Assembly: GCA_900175165.2 (NCBI GenBank)
Contig: FWWN02000596.1
Location: 1 to 61,819, forward strand
DNA: 61,819 nucleotides
Origin: Rhizomucor pusillus
Lineage: Eukaryota; Mucoromycota; Mucoromycetes; Mucorales; Lichtheimiaceae
Reading direction: 5' to 3'
The notes under the pieces are model-generated. The model searched no databases. It saw nothing but the letters and a program-made list of their open reading frames with translations, and was not told the DNA's origin. The translations under genes were made by a program, and so were the position numbers. Positions 22,917-34,697 of this stretch are shown here, one piece after another; the first letter of the stretch is position 1, and every line of letters starts with the position of its first letter.

Positions 22917-25900
22917 ATGTTGTCTGCAACTAATCTTGGCTCTTCGCAACGATTCACAACATCGCAACCATCGGCATCTTCATTGACAATGCAAAAAACA
23001 GCCACAAACAATCCATTGACCGACCTAATACGTACCGAAAAAGCATACCTGGAGAAACTCAAAATTATCGACTCGGTATGCTGTTCCTCTCTCGGTGTGA
23101 CAAAGGAGCAAACGGATATTAAATAGATCACAGCAAATCGCTCCTATTTGGATGAAACAGACCGTTTCTGCCGCGCCTGACTTCTCTGTAGCGCTGAAAT
23201 GCGTGCATGACATCCTTGTAGTCAACAAACGATTCTGCTCTGTAAGTATACTAATTACACTATGCAACGTTTCCTATTTACCAAAAATAACTCTTCGCAA
23301 GAAATTAATTAGGGTTGCTAGCGACTCCCGGGTCATGCGAGCGCTTGGCGACATTTTGATGCAATGGGTACTATTTTATATTTTCAATGGAGATCTATGA
23401 TTACTTACCTCTTGCACTCTGTAAAAGATCGATGATATGGAGACACCATATGCGAACTATGCAAAGGCGTATATACCAGACTTGGATCGTCGACGGGACA
23501 TTACATCAAATGCATCGATACAGCAGCTGCTTCAAGTAAGTGTGATCTACTGTTTGACAACTTGCAAAGTATCTAAACTTTCCGTAGAATTTGTCTGCGA
23601 ATATTTCCACGGTAATAACATTACATTTCCTATTTTCGGTACCTATAGAACGGATCAGCTACTACAAGGCATTGTATAGTGTGCGTATGCCTTAAGAGAG
23701 GTGTTTCCATGAACCAACTGATAAAATACGTAGAGACTGTTAGAAAGCACCAATCCCGGTCGCGCTGATTACAAGATTTTGTACGGTGTAAATCAGCGTA
23801 TAGACGGACTACTTCAGCTCACTAGCAGATGTATCCCTACCAAGCATAGAATTGACAGCTCTGATGACAACTTCACCGGTTACACAAAGCCACTAAGCAA
23901 TGCACAGCTACTCAAAGATTTTCTGGGTCGCGTTAATTGCTCTAACGTCGTTGACTTTTTCAGCAGAATGCCGATCGTGAGTAGTCCCGAACGGTTGTCA
24001 TATATGCATAAGGTTGACAAATGTGATGTTTTAAAGACGTATCAATTCAGTTGGGATGCAGGCAATACGTACTTGCTATTGCAAGATAGCTTTATCCTGG
24101 TGTCGGAACGCAATAACGCATCAATTGTCCCTATAACCTTGGCACTCACACAGCATGAACTTGTGGCTTGTCGAGAAGACCGTTCGGCTCTGTCACTAAT
24201 GTATCCTCCGTTCGCTGTCAGCGATATCTCGGTTAAGGCTGTCTCTCTCGATCGAGAATTGGTTGGAGAGTATATGTTGCATTTTTCAATAAGCAAAACT
24301 AGGCAGCTGGTGGCACGCGCTCGTACAAAGCTACTGCGAAATACTTGGCTTGGCTTGAGCGAAAAGGCTCCCAATGCTATAGCAGCAAAACCAAAAGCTT
24401 TAGCCCAGATTGTCAATCTCAAATTGAAGCAACTGCAGGAAAACCAGCAAAATCGTGATGAAATCACACCTGTCTCGACAGCAACCGAGTCAATTACGAA
24501 ATGCAGGAAAGAACACCGCGATGTCGCCCGCGACACTATCATGGATTTCTACAATCGGCGTTTCTCTTTCAGCGATGATGATGAACAAGATATATCCGAA
24601 GTGTCCACCTTGCCATCATCCAAAGACACTGCTGTTGCAAGTGATATCGTCGATGAAGATGGCCAGATATTGCATAATTTAGTACCGCGTTCAGTTATCA
24701 TGGATCAATTGCCTAAAGCTCAGCAAGTCAAGCCTTTAGAAGCCCTCAGCCCAATGCCAAATGAATCATCTCTCGCCGAACGGGGGGATGTGTCCAAAAA
24801 TATCCAGAAAGAGCTGGATTCAGCGCCACTACAGTTGACATTTATTGAACCGGTAACTGCGCACAAAATGAAAATTACAAACGAAGAAGAGGAAGAAGAG
24901 CCAATTGCTCCAAGATGCATACCTCGTGCAAAGGACCTTACAAGGAATGCAGGTACCACGGCAGAGATATCACCAAGGACGACATCTCGAAAAGATAGCA
25001 ACAATAACAAGGACATGAAACCCGGGATGCTTCAATCCGTTCGAGCGGTACTTGCAACCTCGATAGCTACCTCTGTTGACTCGTCTCCAAAGCCTGCTGT
25101 CTCTACATTATCATCTTCGCCAACCATCTCAATGAATTCCATAGCAAAAGCGTCAGGAACTGCCTCCCAAGAGGCTACTGTATCTTTAATATCATCTCTT
25201 CCCCGCACCAGTTCTCCAAGTCGGAATTATGGTTCTGATACCAACGATCCAAACCATCTATTATCTAATCCGCAGCATCACATCCCTGAGCAACGGACTG
25301 AACGACCTCCTCGAGCGGATTCGCAACCTGGAATAACACATCAGGGTACAGCTGTACAGCAACAACAATACCCTCCTGCTCGCTCCATGAGTACCCCTAT
25401 TGATACAGCACCACGCTCCTATGTCACAGACGAGTTGAGCTCGCCTCCACTAAGCGTAAGTATCTCGTTACATTTGTTACCTAGAACAGCCATTGATAAG
25501 CTTGCTTTAGCCTGGCGCATATGCGAATGCAACGCGAAGGATTCTTTACATACACGGCGAGTGTGAAGTGTTTCATTGGAAAGATAACACTTGGTACTCT
25601 GCAGAGAGTCGATGTTCCGTCCAGGTTCGACAAACTAATGCTAATCGAACATGTGTCTCTATTGAGCTGTTGAATAGCGGACAACTATACCTCAATGCTT
25701 GGATTCTTCCCAATACAAAGATACAACAATTAGGGGAATCTGATTTGAGCTTATCCGTGTATCTCGGCTCCCAGCAGGAGAACTATCTGATTCACTTCCA
25801 ACACAGACACGATGCTTTGGCACTTGCAGATGTATTATCGGCCGTCCATCAGGAAAGCATCCAGATCTGGGGACCTTTGCACCAGCTTTCGATACCATCT

Positions 25901-26383
25901 GCATCTGCGATAACGATGGGATCTCAGTCCATGCCCACTGCAAGCCATCCTTCCAATGCTGCCGCCGCCTCTATTACTGCCAAGACTGGTTTCCCTGGCG
26001 TCACACTATCTGATCCCGAGGAAAACCCTTCCCGAGAAGAAGTTCAACAGACTTTAAAGCCTCTCTTCCAATGTCAGTGTAAACTGTTCGCACAGCAGGA
26101 GCACTCCCAATGGACAAGTATCGGCAGTGTAAATCTACGTATCTCACAGCAGATGCCTAGCGGCAAAATGCATGTGCAAATGGATAACTGTAAAGCGATG
26201 CTTGTGAGTGCGATAGTCCAGAGCTATAATGTTGAGCGCATCCAGCAAAAACGACTCAGCATGTTGCTACAAAATGCAAACGCTCGAACGAGCATGATTT
26301 ACATGCTTCATTTTAAAAACGAGTCCACTGCTAGCAAGGTCTTTGATTATGTTAAAATCAAGAATGCACAAAATGGATGGTAG
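22917..26383 (+). CDS. DH-domain (RhoGEF-like) protein with C-terminal PH/RanBD-like region
   Basis: Seven exons: 22917-23075, 23134-23241, 23302-23367, 23428-23535, 23588-23680, 23734-25455, 25511-26383 (1042 aa). The first 240 residues follow a Dbl-homology domain: LIRTEKAYLEKLKIIDSQIA (CR1), KRFCKLIRVASDSRVMRALG, LMQWIDDMETPYANYAKAYI, and PIERISYYKALYSRLLESTN with PGRADYKIL (CR3). A PH-like stretch follows (TYQFSWDAGNTYLLLQDSFI). A Ser/Thr/Pro-rich, probably disordered linker of about 350 residues comes next. Two beta-rich segments close the protein (RRILYIHGECEVFHWKDNTW; LFAQQEHSQWTSIGSVNLRI ... YMLHFKNESTASKVF), resembling RanBP1/PH folds. It may activate a Rho-family GTPase. The first five introns are 52-60 nt and lie inside the DH region. 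Confidence 0.8.
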
Positions 26384-26461
26384 TCCGTACATATTCTCAC
26401 ACAGCATCCATTTGTAATGTACTGCGTCTTTTCTTTTTGGAATATAATACTCAGTTATATA

Positions 26462-27558
26462 TTACTTTTCTGCTTTTCGTGTCGTCCTTCTGCGTCCACC
26501 AACTTTCGATCCCATTACTGCAGTAGTCTTGGACTTCGTGCTTGCTTTGGCACCATGTGTCTCGGAAAGATTTTGATCGTTGTCCGATTCTTCCGCGAGG
26601 ACCGTCCCAGTCTCCTTTTTGAGTCCCAAAAGACCCATTGGCCAACTAATAAGGTATACATTGTTTGCTAAAGTAGGGCGTGGCACCCATTCAATGTTGA
26701 GATGGATAGGGTCATTGTCATCGTCGGGATATACAATCAGATACTCGTCGGATTTGACTTCACAGCGTAGAGTTCGCCCTCCAACTTCGATGAAGCTACG
26801 ACCCAAAGTAGGCGCACCTTGCGACTTCGGAACCTTGTAAGTCATTGCAGTGCGGGCATCCCTAATAAAACCGGCGATACGTTTCCGTTCTTGGTGATAA
26901 TTGATCCAGGCGACCATGTACTGCATGCATCCAGTAATTCCAAGTAGAAATATAACAACCATCAAGAGACCTGGCCTAAATCGAGAATAGTAGTAGCCTG
27001 TGCCACGCCAGCGAGGTACGCCATTCTTATAAAAGAAGTCGTAACGTTCACGTTTTGCAGGATTTCGGAGAATCGCAACAATTTTGCCCAGTCGCGCAAA
27101 CTTCTCTTTGGCATTTTTATCATGAGCATTCTTATCAGGGCTGTATACAATGGTATATCTTCAATATATCTGTCCCTAGATCAAACGTATCAAACTTGCT
27201 TACTGGAGTCTTAACGACATTTTGCGATAAGCTCTGTTGATATCCGTGGCTGATGCGGATGGCTAACCTTTGTCAATGCTTCAGCCTGCAAAACAGATGT
27301 TGTAAATATTTCATGTCTTCACATACCGAAACGTTAAGCCAACTGTAAAAGTTGACGTCCTTTCCCTCAGACTTTTCGAGCTCATCCACGAGATCGAAGA
27401 TTTCAAAATCGGCTGGATATTGATTTGTTACGTGCTCGTTTTCGAAATGCCTTGTCTGCTATCAAAATACCTTGAGTCCAGGCATGCACGCTGGATGCGA
27501 TCGCAGCAAGCAATACTAGAACCGTTAAAACTTGAAACAGATGGGTCTTTCGCGCCAT
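26462..27558 (-). CDS. ERJ5: ER membrane J-domain protein ERJ5
   Basis: Four exons: 27558-27471, 27412-27327, 27262-27204, 27140-26462 (303 aa). An N-terminal signal peptide (MARKTHLFQVLTVLVLLAAI, probable cut after SVHA) is followed by a lumenal J-domain with FYSWLNVSPSASATDINRAY, RKMSLRLHPDKN (intact HPD) and RYDFFYKNGVPRWRGTGYYY. A membrane segment (LLMVVIFLLGITGCMQYMVA) and a basic C-terminal tail (GGRRRTTRKAEK) follow. This is the layout of fungal Erj5, an Hsp40 that stimulates the ER Hsp70 Kar2/BiP. The exon 2/3 junction (TCG|CCA) was chosen because it rebuilds the J-domain helix II. The gene is convergent with the DH protein, 78 bases between stop codons. Confidence 0.9.
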
Positions 27559-27689
27559 CTTTGCAGGAAGAGATTACTCGCTGCCTCTGGGACTCAGCAA
27601 TCAGCGCATTTTCTAAAAAGCAGATTTGGAAGGTGTCACAGCTGTCATTCAGAAGTGGGTGGAGGTCCGGTTTTTTGATGGAAGACTGC

Positions 27690-27840
27690 AGTAAATTAAT
27701 TTATACACCTTCCACACGCGTTGGATGGAAGAGTGCATAACACGAAATGAGCTACTAAATTAATGGTCACTGGAGTTTGGCAGACAGAACAGACACCGAT
27801 CTGAGGATTGGGACTTGAATGTCTTTGGATATTCAGCAAT
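27690..27840 (-). repeat. Repeat family B, inverted copy
   Basis: Reverse complement of the block at 9640-9800: ttatacaccttccacacgcg, then gagctactaaattaatg, then gtttggcagacagaacagac and gatctgaggattgggact. It lies just upstream of the ERJ5 start codon. No ORF. Confidence 0.65.
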
Positions 27841-28319
27841 TGACGCAAGGATGGCTCTACCACGGTCTGCAAATAAAGAGGAAAATTTACTCTTATGGAC
27901 CAGGCATCTATATTCCATGATTATCGGTGTCTTTGCATACGCAGGGAGCGTCCAACAGCTGATTTGATACTACATTGAATTCTACGATATGGATTGACAG
28001 ATCAATACTGTATTCCCAGAGTCGGTCCTTTTCATTGCACCAAGACGCGGTTCCGGATAATGATATGAATTTAGGGCAATGAATTGAGCCTGTATATTAC
28101 GTGCATGCTAATCCTGTGGTGTGAAGCAAAACTACATATTTGATTTCGCTTCCACATTTTTGGTATTCCATCTGAATTCGGTTTCCATTGATCTCGAAGA
28201 TATACCTTTGTGTACCTGATGGAACGATCAATTCGTGAGGCTCAAATCGATTAAATACGGAATCTACATCATTGAAATTGATTATCAAAACATTCCATAC
28301 TGTGAAACAGTTTTGTATG

Positions 28320-28470
28320 GGTAGGTGACATGGTGCGACAATTTTTCTCTGGGCATGCGACATTTAATTTCTAGGCAGGCGACAACATTTTTCAAAAATG
28401 CGGCAGGTACCTTTTGAAACAGCGACATTAAATTTTCATTGGCTGCGACATTACTTTTTGAAAATGCTGT
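28320..28470. repeat. Relic terminal repeat of the Tc1/mariner family
   Basis: Contains the word tctgggcatgcgacat, also found in the terminal repeats at 33230 and 34577, and several gcgacatt(a/t) words. Its right part (tgcgacattactttttgaaa) is the inverse of the sequence at 56355. Probably a solo end of, or a MITE derived from, the same transposon family. Confidence 0.5.
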
Positions 28471-28998
28471 ATAGCAGAAGTGGGGTTATTCACTAAGCTA
28501 CCAGTGATTGTACCGTGCTTGCGTTTTCATTTTTTGTATATTCGACCCGAGTGTCGCGGTCATCCGTATAGTTTCCCCCCATCACCCTTTTCCTTGTACG
28601 AAATCTAGTACCACTTCCGGGTTGAACTTTCACAAGCAATACTAACTACCCAATATCCCTTTGCAATTTCGGGAAAGCAGCCTGTCAATACATTTATCTC
28701 CCAGGTAGAGCAGGATCCTTTATATTCTTCTTCCTTTTCGTCTTGGCTTACATGTTCGAGTATCCACTTCCCAGCCTTACATCTGTTTTTTACATACTGA
28801 AGAAAAGGAACTCCGCGAGGGGCATACGATGGCCGCTGCGATGATCCAAGTTTCTCCCCCTCTTTGACTCTAATCAAGTCTTGGTATATGTAAGTAGTTG
28901 AAGCGATGATAAAGACAAAGAAACCGAGCAGATGGATGGACGGATGAAAGGATACGATATGGATAGACGGAAGATCTCATATTTGTCATTTGCAGCAG

Positions 28999-29945
28999 AT
29001 GGCTGATACTGCACCGGCCGATAGTAAGTCTGAAAATTAATTTTTGGTTCAATCCGGATCAGATCCTGACATTAATGTAGGACGTGGCGGATTCGGACGT
29101 GGACGTGGACGTGGTGGACGTGGCCGCGGTCGTGGCGGACGCCGTGGTGAAGAAAAGAATGAATGGTAACCGATTATGCAGATCGACACTGCGTGACATC
29201 AGTTTGCTCAATATGCTCGATGCAGGGTTCCGGTTACCAAGCTCGGACGTCTTGTTCAAGCCGGCAAGATCAAGAGCATGGAAGAGATCTACACCTTCTC
29301 GTTGCCCATTAAGGAATACCAGATCGTCGACCACTTCCTGCCCAACCTCAAAGATGAAGTCATGAAGATTATGCCAGTGCAGAAGCAAACGCGTGCTGGT
29401 CAACGCACTCGTTTCAAGGCTTTCGTGGTTATCGGTGACTCGAACGGACATGTTGGCTTGGGTGTTAAGTGCTCCAAGGAAGTTGCTACTGCTATCCGCG
29501 GTGCTATCATCCTTGCTAAGCTTTCTGTTATACCTGTTCGTCGCGGTTACTGGGGCTCTGCTCTCGGTGATCCCCACACTGTGCCTTGCAAGGTCACCGG
29601 CAAGTGTGGCAGTGCTATGTGCCGTTTGATCCCTGCTCCTCGCGGTGCAGGTTTGGTTGCAGCACCTACTCCCAAGAAGGTTTTGCAGCTGGCCGGTATC
29701 ATCGACTGCTATACCACTTCTCGTGGTTCCACCCGTACTCTTGGCAACTTTGTCAAGGCTACCTTTGCCGCTATTGGCAACACCTATGGTTTCTTGACTC
29801 CTGGTAAGAATTTTATGAAAAGTCTAGTGGAGGTCTTGGATGAATATCTCAAACATCTCTGTTAGATTTGTGGCAAGAAACCACCTTCAACCCCAGTCCT
29901 TATCAGGCCCATACCGATTTTCTTGCTCAGAAAAAACGGAAGTAG
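28999..29945 (+). CDS. RPS2: 40S ribosomal protein S2 (uS5)
   Basis: Four exons: 28999-29023, 29081-29165, 29226-29803, 29866-29945 (255 aa). The protein starts MADTAPAD, has the RGG-type tract characteristic of eukaryotic uS5, then [20 protein letters not shown], the S5 fold ([20 protein letters not shown]) and [20 protein letters not shown]. It ends in [20 protein letters not shown] followed by KKRK. The first intron is taken as 29024-29080 (57 nt, branch-like ctgac 12 nt before the AG); an earlier AG at 29062 would keep frame and add NPDINVG. Codon choice is strongly biased to C/T-ending codons, as in highly expressed genes. A poly(A)-type signal follows at 29972. Confidence 0.95.
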
Positions 29946-29971
29946 TGCTCATCTTACGCATGTTTCATGCT

Positions 29972-29977
29972 AATAAA
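29972..29977 (+). terminator. Poly(A)-type signal after RPS2
   Basis: AATAAA 27 bases after the stop codon of RPS2 (stop ends 29945). Position is typical for a fungal 3' UTR signal. Confidence 0.5.
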
Positions 29978-30129
29978 TGCAAGAATCGGAAACGCTTGAT
30001 TATCCGAGTGTACTATGACATACCAACTCTGGCGATAACGTGAGTATGGCAGACGACGGTTTTATATAACAAACACGATCAATAATGCTTGCAAATAAGT
30101 GCTTTGATGTTAAAACCTCATTGAGCGGA

Positions 30130-31473
30130 TTAAGCAAAGAGGGGCAAGTTGAAACCGTAGCTGTCAGGGTCTACAAAAAAGATGATCGTCAGAATCAGAT
30201 GTAAAGAATAATCCAATTTACAAAGCATACCGTTGAATCGGAGCCCTTGAGAAAGGCTATCGAGTTGATTGCGGTCTTGCTCATCCAAAGACCAGGAGAA
30301 AACATCCAAGTTCGACTTCATGCGTTCAGCATGTGCGCTTTTTGGAATGACAGCGATGTCTCGCTCAATAGCCCATCGCAAAAGGATCTGGCCAGCAGTC
30401 TTGTTATGCTTCTGTGCAACAGTTTTGACAAGATCATGTTCAAGTAATGGCTTGGCAGTTTTACCAGTCTCGTTCAGAGTTACATAGGAACCCGGGCCAA
30501 AGGAGGAATAAGCGGTGATGTGAATGCCCTGGGCCTGGACCCATTCGACAAGTCTCTTCTGCGGGAGGTATGGATGAACTTCCACTGTTGGAAGAAAGCG
30601 GGAATCAGAATGGGGATTCTCGGAAAACTAATACGTTACACGAACCTTGAAGAGTGGCAGGCTTGTACTTGCAATACGACAGGAGTTCCAAGAGGGACTG
30701 GACATTGAAGTTGGAGACTCCAATGTTTCGTACAAGTCCATCATCTACGAGCTTCTCCATTTCAGGCCATGTCTGATGGATAGGGGAACGCTCGAATTCA
30801 AGCTTATCGGCACCAGGTTGGTACCATCCGGGGGGATAGGCAGCCTCGAAAGGAACGAATTTCAAAGGGACAGGGACTAATGCTATGCGTTAGACGCGCA
30901 ATCAACGGGTCCGTACTTTTATACTTACAATGAATAAGATATAGATCAATGTATTCGAGACCGAGATCCTGGAGTTGTTTTTCAAAGGCCTTGCGGACGT
31001 TATCCTTGCCATGGTAGGTGTTCCAAAGTTTAGTGACGACTTTGAAAATAAGATTATTAGTAAGCTGACTGATCTTGTGCAAAAACCTGTGGGAACTTCT
31101 GTTGCCTGACGCTTACTGAATAGTTCTTCGCGCTTGACCAGGCCTTCTTTGATTGCTCTGGCAATACCACGTCCAATTTCCTTTTCATTGCCGTAGTCGC
31201 AAGCACCGTCAAAAAGGCGCTGTAAAGCAAAGTAAATCAGCATGTGTCTGCATGTTTCATGACTGAAGGCCACTTGCATATCCAGCTTTGATAGCATCGT
31301 AAATGATTTGCTCGGCGTCGTTCTGCTCCACTTTCCAGCAGCCAAAACCGACTTTAGGCTTATTTCCAGACGTATCAGTTATAAAGCCTGATCTTTAAAC
31401 TTTTACTGTAACTTAGTGAAGGTCTTACCATCTTATCACCGGAGCGGTTAAGAATGAAATATTCGTCGTTCAT
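30130..31473 (-). CDS. XYL1: Aldo-keto reductase, xylose reductase type
   Basis: Seven exons: 31473-31429, 31358-31278, 31219-31117, 31039-30929, 30876-30646, 30584-30231, 30170-30130 (321 aa, the usual xylose reductase length). The catalytic tetrad is visible: Asp and Tyr in [16 protein letters not shown], Lys in [10 protein letters not shown], His in DLYLIHF. Other family blocks are [59 protein letters not shown] and the NADPH-binding IPKSAHAER. It likely reduces xylose to xylitol or other aldoses with NAD(P)H in the cytosol. Exon 2 ends TAT before a GC-AG intron (31277-31220). A second ATG directly upstream at 31476 is an alternative start. The gene is convergent with RPS2. Confidence 0.92.
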
Positions 31474-33108
31474 CATATTCAAGTAAGGAAATGAGAAGGA
31501 AGACAGAGGTATTTCGCACCCTTGGCATTTTATAGAGGTGGATTACATCAGCGGAGTGGTTTCCATGTTTTTTCCATGGGTCGGGTGGGGAAAATCGATG
31601 GTTTCCCTTCTTTGCGAGTAGAGTATAATGTGAACCTTTTGTGCGATATTATGTAGTACTATCTAATAAACTGGCACATAAACAATCATAGTTTTTTAAC
31701 GAATGATCTTGCTAGTTTCTGCGTTTTGCTATAGGCAAATCAACAGATGGATGCTGCGGCTGCTTGAGCATATGCAACTCCAGCTCATGTTACACGAAAT
31801 CTGCTACAGGCAGCTCATGAGAACAAAGGCAGAGAAACGGACGAAAGACAAAACTTGAGAATGAACTTGGTAAGAAAGTATGCCTTTCTTGTTTGAATGT
31901 ATATTTCAAGGTCAAGTTAGTTAAACTGATATCAAATATAACAAAACAATTAAGATACCGGATTTCTAATGAGCTTTAAAGGCAGCCATGTTAAATTTGC
32001 ATGCTAGAGGATGCATATTTTGTGCAATATTCAGGAAGCTTGGCGACTTGCCGCAAAGTTTTGCAACTGTTTCGAAATTTGCGACTTCCAGGCAATGGAT
32101 TGCGTTCCTTCCTGAAGAAACTTTATGCCAGAGCAAACTCATTCTCCCCCAACGGAAATGATAGAGTGTTCTGTTTCTAGCCGAAAATTGCTTAACATCG
32201 AGCAAGGATATGTTTTGCAGGTACATCTTTCATCATTGACTGAGCTATAAAGTTAGTACCAATTCGAAAGGATCCGTGTAACCATCGTATAAGCGAAGAA
32301 AGATAGGACAGCATGAAGCTGATATCCTGTATTCAACAAATGCTGATGAATCTAAGCAATGCAGACGAATATATATGCGTGCTGAATATTGGGAAAAAAA
32401 GAGAACCTCTTCGTAAATTGTAGTAAAGCATGAAGATTTTTGTTCCAGGCTCTGATATCATTCGTACACTGGGTGGGTAAGAGCATCGCAACAATATTTA
32501 CTTTTCGCGACAATTTCGAGATGGAGATCCCGACCACACAGACAGACGTTTATCTGCATGGAATGTATTTGAAGCAATCAAGCAAACCTTCGAAATCGCT
32601 AGACTTACTGATGACTTGGCTCAAAAACTCCTGATTCAAAAGAGCATAGTTGACAACTTCCAGGAGCAACAGCAAGCACTATCGTAAAAAGGACACATGT
32701 ACAAATATCTTGGGTCAAAGTAGCAGATTATCTTTGGATTATTCCAGTACGTGCGCCCAAAGAGTTCGTTCTCTTCAGAGTGTGCATGGATCGACATTCC
32801 CAGAAAGCAATATCGACTGGCTCAAGCTCGCGAAGAAATGGAACAGCGAGTCTGCGAACGGCGAAACCGTATTCGCGAAAATACCCAGATTATTTAAAGC
32901 TGCGGCAAACGATACCACAGAACCGAGGTTTTTGTGATGTGATGATTGGAACTCTTCAATAAAACGCTAGAGAAAAAGCTGCAGAACGAACGCAAACACC
33001 ACACCCACAACCAAATGCCACCATCACATAAAACAACTCTGATGTACACCTCTCATCACCGATCACTTCCTTATACCAGCAACAGATAGCAAATTCGGTT
33101 CAAGTGTA
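31474..33108. other. 1.6-kb stretch with no recognisable gene
   Basis: Short open frames at 31966-32226 (minus) and 32440-32962 (plus) show no domain. Around 32800-32890 (plus) one frame reads RKQYRLAQAREEMEQR, a coiled-coil-like scrap without start or end. This stretch is the left flank of the Tc1 element. Confidence 0.4.
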
Positions 33109-34697
33109 CACTCTTTTCCAAAAGCAAAGTCGTTCTCAGCAAATTTTGAAATCGGCATGTTCACAGAAATAATATTCGTAGTTACCCAAAAGTCTTTGCG
33201 TGCGCTGACAAAATCAGATGTCGTATGCCCAGAAAAGTTGTCGCACAGAAGCCTTGGCATGGTCATCATTATATAAACATGTTACCTTTTCAGGTCCCCA
33301 GCTTTCCTTCTTCCATACACAATACACAATTGAAATGAGCAATCAGTTTTTTTATGAAGACGGGCAGGGTCATGTTGTTGATGAGCATGGCTGGCCTGAG
33401 CCCATGGGCTATATCGTTGATGAGGAGGTGTACGCTTTTCAAACTGTGAGTTCTCACACACAGTATTTGCGTAATATAGCTTGCGAGCGCAACTGCGAGT
33501 CCTTTCCTATGCATATCGACGAGCCAAAGGATATAGACATTCGTATGAGAGAAGCGACTACCAAGCGAACTTCTACACGGGCCAGGTCAAAGTGAGATTC
33601 TTTAAACTGATGTTTGAGAAGGTTTTAAGTGCGTCAGCTGCTGCAAAGTAGTTAGGATTACATGTCCGTTCAGCACAAAGATGGGCGTCAAAGTATGAAG
33701 ATGATCCTGACAGCATTTTTGAGAAGCGTGAAAACAGTGGTCGTCCGCGTATTCTCAATGAAGAGCATAAGAAGGTTATTTTAGAATACGTTGATGAGAA
33801 TCCTTCAGTTGTCCTAGAACAGTTGATGGAGCGACTGCTTCAGAGATTTGAGGGACTCAAACTATCCAAAACGACTCTTTATCCGTTTGTGAAGACACAA
33901 TGTAACTTGTCACTTAAAGCCCGGGTTGCGCAAATGGGACAAGACTGATATGGACTTTAGAAAAACCTGTGTCTTTCTTGATGAGTCTGCCTTCCATATT
34001 AACATGAAGCGCAGCATGGCATGGTCGAAAAAAGGGTNTTCTGCAGTGGTCACGGTGCCAAAAACACGAGCACGGACGACCACAATCTTGGGTGCAATCT
34101 CTGCATAATGTCTGATTAAGTGCAGCTTGAGACTTCCACAGCCACCAGTCAAGAAAAGAAAGCGTGGGGGTCATTCCGAGCTTACAAACACAGGAGCTGT
34201 AACTGGGCACTATCTTAGCTTCCTTAAGGCTACAATGGATGAGATGGATAAATATGAGCAGATGAAAGGCCATTACTTGGTAATGGATAATGCTCCTATT
34301 CATAAGGCTGACGATATTTCTAAGTATATTGAGTCTCGGGGATATCGTGTGCATATCTTCCATCATACGCGCCTGAGCTCAANCCCACTAAGCAGTTCTG
34401 GTCGGTTGTCAAGAGCAAAGTTAAACGCAACAGGTTCTTGGAAAACGAGACTCTGATGAGCAGAATCAGCGAAGCATCCATTAACTTAAGGCTAAGTGAT
34501 TTCGAAGGTATTGTCTCTCATTCTTATAAATGCTTAGACAAGTGTCGCAACAGAGAGCAACTCTGATGAGGTTCTCTGGGCATGCGACATCTGATTTGTC
34601 AACGCACGCAAAGACTTTTGGGTAACTGCGATTTTATTTTTGTGAACATGCCGATTTCAAAATTTGCTGAGAACGACTTTGCTTTTGGAAAAGAGTG
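33109..34697 (+). mobile_element. Tc1/mariner (IS630-type) transposon with long inverted repeats
   Basis: Terminal inverted repeats of about 130 bp: left 33109-33243 and right 34575-34697, starting cactcttttccaaaagc and ending gcttttggaaaagagtg. Both ends abut TA (33107-33108 and 34698-34699), the target duplication of this superfamily. The inside holds a DDE transposase gene on the plus strand with several breaks. The repeats differ from each other at multiple sites and two N bases occur, so the insertion is not recent. Relics of related ends are at 28320 and 56345. Confidence 0.85.
33335..34566 (+). pseudogene. Broken DDE transposase of the Tc1/mariner element
   Basis: Starts at ATG 33335 (MSNQFFYEDG). 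A helix-turn-helix region (SAQRWASKYEDDPDSIFEKR, then SGRPRILNEEH) and the DDE core are recognisable: CVFLDESAFHINMKRSMAWS (first Asp), HYLVMDNAPIHKADDI (second Asp), and PTKQFWSVVKSKVKRNRFLE after the third acidic position. Breaks are a frame change near 33570, an in-frame TAG at 33649, an apparent internal deletion near 33915, an in-frame TAA at 34106, another frame change near 34360-34390, and Ns at 34038 and 34383. No functional transposase can be made from this copy. Confidence 0.8.

Larger units (their letters stand above)
27559..28998. other. Intergenic with repeat copies
   Basis: Contains repeat B copy 3 (27690-27840, inverted) and a Tc1-type terminal repeat relic (28320-28470), listed separately. 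Minus-strand open frames at 28097-28363 and 28605-28877 have no motif and no ATG start for the second. The final 150 bases are the RPS2 promoter; no clear TATA seen. Confidence 0.4.

Noticed and set aside
28097..28363. Minus-strand open frame of 88 codons
   Set aside because: No motif, overlaps the transposon terminal-repeat relic, no supporting neighbours.
29024..29062. A 39-nt first intron in RPS2
   Set aside because: In frame, but lacks a branch-like word; the 57-nt version ending at 29080 has ctgac at the right distance. Not fully excluded.
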